From Bacteroidales bacterium (lineage in GTDB: Bacteria; Bacteroidota; Bacteroidia; Bacteroidales; NBLH01): 6,132 nucleotides of DNA. Below are positions 1-4,276 of this stretch, in pieces. The notes under the pieces are model-generated. The model searched no databases. It was given only the letters and a program-made list of their open reading frames with translations, and had not been told where the DNA came from. The number at the start of each line of letters is the position of its first letter. Positions within the stretch are counted from its first letter, which is position 1. The DNA lies in assembly GCA_029210905.1 (NCBI GenBank), contig JARGGF010000302.1:1-6132 (forward strand). Direction: 5' to 3'. Both the position numbers and the translations under genes were made by a program.

Positions 1-115
1 ATACACAGGCAAATACTTAATTCGTAGACAATTTAATTAGTTAATTAGCAATAGAATAATCCAACATGCGAAACAATAGTAATTTATTATAGCTACACCC
101 CCGATGCTGCTATTC
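1..115. other. Gene-free left edge
   Basis: An A+T-rich stretch with stops in all frames at short intervals. I see no coding remnant, RNA gene or convincing promoter here. It may be the spacer beyond the 3' end of the minus-strand lipoprotein transcript. Confidence 0.5.
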
Positions 116-156
116 AAAAAAAACGCAGCCATCTTCTTTTCAGAAAACGGCTGCGT
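116..156 (-). terminator. Rho-independent terminator for the minus-strand genes
   Basis: Read on the minus strand, ACGCAGCC (149-156 side) and GGCTGCGT (123-130 side) form a perfect 8-bp G+C-rich stem with an 18-nt loop. It is followed at once by a run of eight T (116-123 on the plus strand is all A). It lies about 100 bases past the stop of the lipoprotein gene ending at 253 and is correctly oriented to end that transcript. On the plus strand no T-run follows, so it is one-directional. Confidence 0.8.
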
Positions 157-252
157 AAATACATTCCAATCAGCTATTTGTAATGTTTTTGTTCATTTGC
201 TTCACCAGGTATAAACTGATGAATTAATCATCTTCTAAAAATAAAATATTAG

Positions 253-951
253 CTATTTTGTAGTTGCGTCTTCTAACAAAATATCATATTTATATCCATA
301 ACCAAAGTCCTTGTTCAGACTAATTTTTCCTTCAAGAGTAAGCGTATCACCAACCTTAGACTGAGCCAGGGTAGTTACAGCCAAATCAAATTTGCCATCG
401 TTTTCTGTCCCATCCTGAAGATGAATCCAATTTTTGCCCATAATCCCAGCATTATATTTGGTAACAACCCCTTTCACAATGATAGTTTTATTTTCAAAAG
501 TTGATTTATTGGCATACAAATCAGCAATAGTAACATTCCCATCAACTTTCTGAATATTAATATCCTGCTTATTAGTTTTTATGTTGGCTTCGTGCTTACT
601 TTTGTTTGGTGTAGTTTGTTTAAAATCATCGAGGTTTTTGCTTAACTTATTAACAAAAATGATTTGATCAAAAGTTCGATTAAGCTCCTTACTTTGAAAA
701 TCCTTCATCTTCATATCTTCAGTATAATAAAAGACATCACCCATTGAAGCCTCGGTTTTTGGTCCAGCTAACCAAAATTTGTTGTCGTTAATACTTACAT
801 TTAAATAGGTGTAATTATTAGTCTGTAAAACTTCATTGACTGTCCCTTCCTGAACACCTGCAGGCAAATCACCATTTTGTTTTGAGGGATCCTGCAACTG
901 ACAGGCCACAAATAATAATGCTACAGATGCTATTAAAACAATATTCTTCAT
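253..951 (-). CDS. Putative lipoprotein with two OB-fold-like domains
   Basis: A 232-residue protein that I recognise by architecture only. Residues 1-16 are a short hydrophobic signal sequence ending in a lipobox-like FVA-C, so Cys17 is the probable lipidated residue and the protein should be membrane anchored. Residues about 36-102 (GTVNEVLQTNNYTYL, then WLAGP near 60-64 and a GD turn at 71-72) resemble the small beta-barrel domain of NrfJ-like proteins. Residues about 138-228 form a second OB-fold-like unit: a TIADLY start, VKGVV near 159-163, GKNWIHLQDGT at 172-182, VGDTLTLEG at 200-208, then a Tyr/Gly-rich strand. A charged Lys/Asn linker (about 105-135) joins them. OB-fold proteins of this kind bind oligomers or partner proteins, but no ligand can be inferred here. 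The start ATG is supported by the signal peptide and an upstream -7 element. A strong terminator follows at 116-156. Confidence 0.8.
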   Translation of the reverse strand: MKNIVLIASVALLFVACQLQDPSKQNGDLPAGVQEGTVNEVLQTNNYTYLNVSINDNKFWLAGPKTEASMGDVFYYTEDMKMKDFQSKELNRTFDQIIFVNKLSKNLDDFKQTTPNKSKHEANIKTNKQDINIQKVDGNVTIADLYANKSTFENKTIIVKGVVTKYNAGIMGKNWIHLQDGTENDGKFDLAVTTLAQSKVGDTLTLEGKISLNKDFGYGYKYDILLEDATTK

Positions 952-989
952 TTATTTATTTTTTATAATTATTTGCTCTTATCTGGAGA

Positions 990-997
990 CAAAAATA
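990..997 (-). promoter_or_regulatory. Probable -7 element for the lipoprotein gene
   Basis: Minus-strand TATTTTTG matches the Bacteroidota -7 consensus TAnnTTTG and lies 38 bases upstream of the ATG at 951. No good TTTG/TTG -33 box is visible at the usual spacing, so this is a consensus match and not a proven promoter. Confidence 0.45.
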
Positions 998-1044
998 ATG
1001 TGCAATTCTGAAAAAGTTAGGAAGATAATTGAAATTTAATAAAA

Positions 1045-1349
1045 TCATTTTCCATTTACTGATTTTTGAAGTGAAAATTGTACTGGTACAGTATACCACA
1101 CTTTCACTTTTTTCCCTCTTTGCTCACCGGGTTTCCACTTAGGTAATTCCCTTATTACTCTTATTGCTTCTTTATCGAGCACAGGTTCAATACCTCTGGC
1201 AACATCTATATAACCAATTTCTCCTTTTTCGGTAATGCAAAACCTGATATATATTTTACCTTCTATGCCATTCTTTTTAGCTTTTTTAAAGCTTTTTGCG
1301 CAGTTAATGAAAAAGGAATTAACAAAAGGATAAATAATAATCTCTTCAT
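1045..1349 (-). pseudogene. Small secreted TonB C-terminal-domain protein, frameshifted
   Basis: Two pieces in different frames make one recognisable protein. From the ATG at 1349 the first frame encodes a signal peptide (MKRLLFILLLIPFSLTAQ) but stops at 1263-1265 after 28 codons. The adjoining frame, from about 1305 down to the TGA at 1045-1047, encodes a TonB C-terminal domain: AKKNGIEGKIYIRFCI, then LDKEAIRVI, PKWKPGEQRGKK and a final VWYTVPVQF. These are hallmark family positions (GIEG, the LD.EA helix, W.PG, the VP strand). The span is 305 nt, so one added base would restore a protein of about 101 residues. The break falls among A5/A6/A5 runs between about 1268 and 1305, where slippage or a sequencing error is easy. 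The intact form would be a short periplasmic TonB-domain protein without the usual proline-rich spacer, so an internal deletion is also possible. It is too short to be a working TonB energy transducer with a membrane anchor. Confidence 0.75.
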
Positions 1350-1375
1350 TTTTTCTATTTTAGGATTTTAGGTTC

Positions 1376-1383
1376 CAAATATA
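1376..1383 (-). promoter_or_regulatory. Probable -7 element for the TonB-domain gene
   Basis: Minus-strand TATATTTG is an exact match to TAnnTTTG, 26 bases upstream of the ATG at 1349. Its position suggests the broken gene still has, or recently had, a promoter. No clear -33 box is seen. Confidence 0.45.
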
Positions 1384-1502
1384 CTAATGTTTTTTAGTTC
1401 GTTGATTGATAAAAAAATAAAGAATTTTAAGGGATATCAGAACACATTCAACTGTTCATTTCAATACTAAATATAGCAAGCCATTACTTTGGCTAATTAT
1501 TT

Positions 1503-1510
1503 TAAATTTG
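1503..1510 (+). promoter_or_regulatory. Probable -7 element for xthA
   Basis: TAAATTTG matches the Bacteroidota -7 consensus TAnnTTTG and is 63 bases upstream of the xthA ATG. A TTTG lies at 1488-1491, but its 11-base spacing is shorter than the usual 17-23, so the -33 partner is uncertain. Confidence 0.45.
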
Positions 1511-1573
1511 CAAAACAATTGAAACAAATTTTTAAACCACTTAAAATAAACAAGCACCTAAAAAGATAAAATA

Positions 1574-2341
1574 ATGAAAATAATATCATGGAATGTAAAT
1601 GGCATACGTGCAATTGCCCAAAAAGATTTTTTTAAGGATTTAAAAGAAATGAACCCCGATATTCTTTGTCTTCAGGAAACAAAAGCCCAGGATGATCAGG
1701 TTACTGAAACCCTTGTACCAGCAAACGGGTACCATATTTATTCAAATTCTGCTGAAAAAAAAGGCTATTCCGGTACTGCCATTCTATCTAAGATTAAACC
1801 AATTAATGTTTCAAAAGATATTGGAATAGCTGAACATGATGCCGAAGGCCGTGTTTTATGCCTGGAATATGACAATTTCTTTTTGGTAAATGTTTATGTA
1901 CCTAATTCGGGCAGTGACCTAAAACGACTTGACTACCGCCAGGTTTGGGACAAGGATTTTTTCAATTATTTGAAAACACTTGAAACTAAAAAGCCTGTGG
2001 TTGTTTGTGGCGATTTTAATGTGGCCCATAAACCAATAGATTTGGCCCGACCGAAGCCAAATTACAATAAATCAGCCGGTTATATGCAGGAAGAAATAGA
2101 CGGCATGGATAGATTTACTCAAGGTGGACTGGTTGATACTTTCAGACATTTTTATCCCGAAACGGAAAATAAATATACCTGGTGGAGTTATCGCGCAGGT
2201 GCAAGAGGGAAAAACGTAGGCTGGAGAATTGATTACTTTTTAGTCAGTCAATCGTTTATTAATTCCTTATCCAGCGCCAGTATTCTGAATGAGATAATGG
2301 GCTCTGATCATTGTCCGGTGGGTATTGAAATGAGATTATAG
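1574..2341 (+). CDS. xthA: Exodeoxyribonuclease III / AP endonuclease
   Basis: This Mg-dependent enzyme cuts DNA 5' of abasic sites and removes 3'-blocking groups in base excision repair, in the cytoplasm. All catalytic motifs of the ExoIII/APE1 endonuclease-exonuclease-phosphatase fold are visible in the 255 residues: SWNVNGIRA (Asn7), LCLQETK (metal ligand Glu35), VNVYVPNSG (Tyr108), VCGDFNVAH (Asp147, Asn149), KNVGWRIDYFLVS (Asp220) and the C-terminal GSDHCPV (Asp245, His246). The length is normal for bacterial ExoIII. The WWSYRAGARGKNVGWRIDYF segment is of the APE1/ExoA type. The ATG start is fixed by the conserved first strand MKIISWN, and no Shine-Dalgarno sequence is apparent. It stands alone on the plus strand, convergent with the reductase gene at 2428-3201, and a repeat-made hairpin lies in the gap. 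Confidence 0.97.
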   Translation: MKIISWNVNGIRAIAQKDFFKDLKEMNPDILCLQETKAQDDQVTETLVPANGYHIYSNSAEKKGYSGTAILSKIKPINVSKDIGIAEHDAEGRVLCLEYDNFFLVNVYVPNSGSDLKRLDYRQVWDKDFFNYLKTLETKKPVVVCGDFNVAHKPIDLARPKPNYNKSAGYMQEEIDGMDRFTQGGLVDTFRHFYPETENKYTWWSYRAGARGKNVGWRIDYFLVSQSFINSLSSASILNEIMGSDHCPVGIEMRL

Positions 2342-2364
2342 TTCCTTGATTTTGAGAAATATTT

Positions 2365-2431
2365 GTCATTGGTCACTGGTGATTAGTTATTTGCAGCAAT
2401 GACTAATGGCCAATGACCAATTACCATTTAC
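2365..2431. repeat. Heptad repeats forming a hairpin between convergent genes
   Basis: Four tandem 7-mers of the form GTYAYTK (GTCATTG, GTCACTG, GTGATTA, GTTATTT; 2365-2392) are followed after a 4-base gap by five 7-mers in the opposite sense (CAATGAC, TAATGGC, CAATGAC, CAATTAC, CATTTAC; 2397-2431). The arms 2365-2384 and 2398-2417 match at 16 of 20 positions in inverted orientation. The hairpin lies between the ends of xthA and the reductase and could act as a two-way terminator, although no T-run follows. The last heptad overlaps the reductase stop codon at 2428-2430. Confidence 0.75.
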
Positions 2432-3201
2432 AACGTCGATTTCACATTCCCGCCCTCAAGTGCATAAACCTGTCCGGTAACAAACTCTGAGAGCGGCGAA
2501 AGTAACCATGTGGCCAAACTGCCCAGATAATCGGGGTTTCCCATAAATCCTGCAGGTATATTTTTCACCCAGGCATCATGTGCCTGCGCATACGAAATAC
2601 CTTCCAGTTCGCTTTTTTTCTTAATCAGCCGTTCAATGGCTGGTGTGGCGTGCGAGCCGGGTGCAATAATGTTGAAGGTAATATTTTGGCCACTAACTTC
2701 CTGCGACAAGGTTTTCACCAGGCCTACTACTGCCAGACGCAAGGATGTGCTAAGCACCAGGTTCGGAATGGGCTGTTTCACCGATGAACTTTCGATATAA
2801 ACCATTCGGCCATACCCATTTTCCCTAAAAATTGGCACCAGTTGTTGAGTGATTTCAACTTTCCAACGTAAAAGGTTTTTATAGGCATCGTCCCAGTTTT
2901 CGAGCTTGGTTTCCTGAAAGCTTAAAGCAGGTGGCCCACCGGCATTAATTAATGCACCGCTTATTTTGTGGCTTTTTGCCAATGCCACTACCCTTTCTAT
3001 TATGGATGAGATGGTTATATCGCCTTGTATAGGAAAAAATTGCTTACCATGCCGACTTTCCATTTCATCCAGCTTATCTTTATTTCGGGCTACACCAATA
3101 ACTGTGGCTCCTTCGTTCATTAAAGCTTCTGCAGTTCCTTTTCCAAAACCGCTGGTGGCACCGCATACCAAAAAACGTTGGTTGTTTATTTTAAGATCCA
3201 T
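2428..3201 (-). CDS. SDR family protein, FabG-like, atypical active site
   Basis: A 257-residue Rossmann-fold protein of the short-chain dehydrogenase/reductase superfamily, cytoplasmic and probably NAD(P)H binding. The glycine-rich nucleotide motif is GATSGFGKG (14-22), with an Arg-Asn pair after strand 2 (39-40), GDIT at 60-63 and NAGGPP at 86-91. The C-terminus ends with the usual VTGQVYALEGG (241-251). The catalytic segment is unusual. After the Ser run at 138-140, the YxxxK box is replaced by LSTSL, so Leu150 and Leu154 occupy the Tyr and Lys positions. The NAGGPP and SVKQPIPxLxLS signature fits the divergent beta-ketoacyl-ACP-reductase-like SDR group known for an imperfect tetrad, so the loss is probably a family trait and not decay. 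The substrate is unknown. No TAnnTTTG box is present in the 100 bases upstream. A possible one (TACTTTTG) lies within the palindromic element at 3350-3357. Confidence 0.9.
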   Translation of the reverse strand: MDLKINNQRFLVCGATSGFGKGTAEALMNEGATVIGVARNKDKLDEMESRHGKQFFPIQGDITISSIIERVVALAKSHKISGALINAGGPPALSFQETKLENWDDAYKNLLRWKVEITQQLVPIFRENGYGRMVYIESSSVKQPIPNLVLSTSLRLAVVGLVKTLSQEVSGQNITFNIIAPGSHATPAIERLIKKKSELEGISYAQAHDAWVKNIPAGFMGNPDYLGSLATWLLSPLSEFVTGQVYALEGGNVKSTL

Positions 3202-3210
3202 GGTTGTTGG

Positions 3211-3254
3211 GTTAATTGTTATTTGTATATTGGTTATTTGTGTATTGGTTATTA
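3211..3254. repeat. Heptad repeat tract upstream of the SDR gene
   Basis: Imperfect tandem units GTTAATT, GTTATTT, GTATATT, GTTATTT, GTGTATT and GTTATTA run head to tail, with two single-G interruptions. TATTGGTTATT occurs twice, 15 bases apart (3228-3238, 3243-3253), again at 3601-3611, and AATAACCAAT is an inverted copy at 3534-3543. The units resemble those at 2365-2431 and 4131-4158. Confidence 0.65.
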
Positions 3255-3306
3255 AATGTCGTTAAGTTAAGAATGTTCTGTATAGTATTGTAATTTAATC
3301 GATCAG

Positions 3307-3529
3307 ACTCACCCCCTGGTTTCGCTTTGCGAAACCTTTGGGGCTGTATCAAAAGTACAAAATGATCATTTTTTTGCTCAGTGTAACTCTGTGAGACCTC
3401 TGTGGGACTCTGTGATACAACTAGTTACACAGAGCCTCACAGAGAAAACACAGAGTTTCACAACTTGTCCCGAGCATCGGGAGAGATTTGATACAGCCCG
3501 CGGCTGGTGCAGCCAGACAGGGGGTGAGT
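3307..3529. mobile_element. Palindromic MITE-like element with nested inverted ends
   Basis: The outer ends ACTCACCCCCTG (3307-3318) and CAGGGGGTGAGT (3518-3529) are perfect 12-bp inverted repeats. A second pair, GGGCTGTATCAAA (3341-3353) and TTTGATACAGCCC (3487-3499), is a perfect 13-bp inverted repeat. It resembles the GGGGCTGT-CAAA type of terminal repeat seen on several IS families. Between outer and inner ends sit small hairpins: GGTTTCGC/GCGAAACC with a TTT loop (3318-3336) and GGCTG/CAGCC (3502-3514). TCCCGA/TCGGGA (3468-3482) is a third hairpin inside. The core carries mirrored CTCTGTG motifs. No transposase is encoded and no target duplication is clear, so a non-autonomous transposable element or REP-like palindrome is inferred, not shown. 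Confidence 0.6.
3387..3455. repeat. Mirrored CTCTGTG x3 / CACAGAG x3 array
   Basis: CTCTGTG starts at 3387, 3398 and 3408. Its reverse complement CACAGAG starts at 3428, 3438 and 3449. Spacings are 11, 10, 20, 10 and 11, and each outer-to-outer pair has the same midpoint, 3421, inside the sequence AACTAGTT. A degenerate fourth copy, CTCAGTG, lies at 3377-3383. The unit spacing is about one DNA helical turn. Confidence 0.8.
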
Positions 3530-3654
3530 TTAAAATAACCAATTAAATTAAAGAACATCAGGTTTTTCCTAAACTGAACGATATTGATTTGTTGTTTTTA
3601 TATTGGTTATTTGTTTCCAATTGCAAATAATCGATGACTATTTACTAATTAATA

Positions 3655-4062
3655 TCAAAATTTTAACGTTGTTGTTTGTTTGGTTTCATCATGCAAACTA
3701 AGTGGCACAGGACTAACTTTTACGAGTTGTTTAAGAATAGATTTATCCATTTCAGTTAATGTACACATGCTAAAATCAAACTCCATTTTCACTTCCGCTA
3801 CCCGCCTTGGGTTTTCACTCATTATTTTCCAGGTATTTACAGTTGCCCCATCAATGTTAAAACCATTGGCTTCAGCTTTAATGCCCATTATTGTGAGAAT
3901 ACAGGTACCCACTGATGTAGCCAATAAATCTGTTGGTGAAAAAAACTCCCCTTTGCCATGATTGTCGGTAGGCGCATCAGTTATTACTTTGTTCCCGGAT
4001 TGAAGATGTGTTGCTTCGGTACGCAATCCACCCAAATAAACTGTTTTTATTGTTTGTTTCAT
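3655..4062 (-). CDS. OsmC family protein (YhfA-like)
   Basis: A 135-residue protein of the OsmC/Ohr fold, whose members use a reactive cysteine pair to reduce organic or hydrogen peroxides in the cytoplasm. Family marks are GEFFSPTDLLATSVGTCILTIMG (38-60), with the first conserved Cys at 54 on the central helix, and PRRVAEVKMEFDF (85-97), the usual strand before the second helix. The C-terminal motif that normally reads CPV-x2-SL reads SPVPLSLHDE here (117-126), so Ser117 replaces the second cysteine. Cys100 is the only other cysteine. Classic two-Cys peroxidase chemistry is therefore doubtful, and many YhfA-like members have no proven activity. The length is normal and the ATG start fits the first strand. 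It is divergent from the phosphoesterase gene at 4277-6043 and has its own probable promoter at 4123-4149. Confidence 0.92.
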   Translation of the reverse strand: MKQTIKTVYLGGLRTEATHLQSGNKVITDAPTDNHGKGEFFSPTDLLATSVGTCILTIMGIKAEANGFNIDGATVNTWKIMSENPRRVAEVKMEFDFSMCTLTEMDKSILKQLVKVSPVPLSLHDETKQTTTLKF

Positions 4063-4122
4063 TTGCTATGGTTGTTTAATTTGAGTATAAGTATTAAATA
4101 TAAGTTTTGGAAATTTATAATA

Positions 4123-4149
4123 CAAATATAGTAATTGGTCATTTGTCAA
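4123..4149 (-). promoter_or_regulatory. Probable promoter of the OsmC gene
   Basis: Minus-strand TATATTTG (4123-4130) matches TAnnTTTG, and TTG (4147-4149) lies 16 bases upstream, close to the usual spacing. This is the most complete -33/-7 pair in the window, 60 bases from the ATG at 4062. It overlaps the heptad repeat tract 4131-4158. Confidence 0.5.
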
Positions 4150-4158
4150 TAGTTATTG
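4131..4158. repeat. Four tandem heptads in the divergent spacer
   Basis: GTAATTG, GTCATTT, GTCAATA and GTTATTG follow each other without gaps. The units have the same GTYATTK form as those at 2365-2431 and 3211-3254. The tract occupies the core spacer of the probable OsmC promoter, between the divergent OsmC and phosphoesterase genes. Confidence 0.7.
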
Positions 4159-4276
4159 CACAGTAAATATCACAAATTTAATTTAAAATTATAACTGAAA
4201 GACAATGTTATTTTTTATTATTTTTGTTTGAATTACATTCACAACTTTGACTTTCATCTAACTAAATAGCTATAAT

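Larger units (their letters stand above)
3202..3654. other. Long gene-free spacer made of repeats
   Basis: No coding sequence is supported in these 453 bases between two minus-strand genes. The spacer contains heptad-type repeats at 3211-3254 and 3599-3613, and the large palindrome 3307-3529. TATATTGGTTATTTGT occurs as a perfect 16-bp direct repeat at 3226-3241 and 3599-3614, on either side of the palindrome. Confidence 0.8.

Noticed and set aside
253..1349. Lipoprotein and TonB-domain gene as one functional operon
   Set aside because: Each has its own -7 match and the upstream gene is broken. Same-strand order alone does not show a shared role.
2578..2787. 69-codon plus-strand reading frame
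   Set aside because: It lies wholly inside the well-supported SDR gene on the other strand, and its peptide has no recognisable domain.
2966..3265. 99-codon plus-strand reading frame with a hydrophobic tail
   Set aside because: Most of it mirrors the SDR N-terminus. The hydrophobic end is simply the translated heptad repeat tract, which gives I/V/L-rich peptides.
3307..3529. CRISPR array
   Set aside because: The repeats are 7-mers in two opposite orientations with 3-4-base gaps, not long direct repeats with unique spacers.
3680..3961. 93-codon plus-strand reading frame
   Set aside because: It is antisense to the OsmC-family gene and has no independent support.
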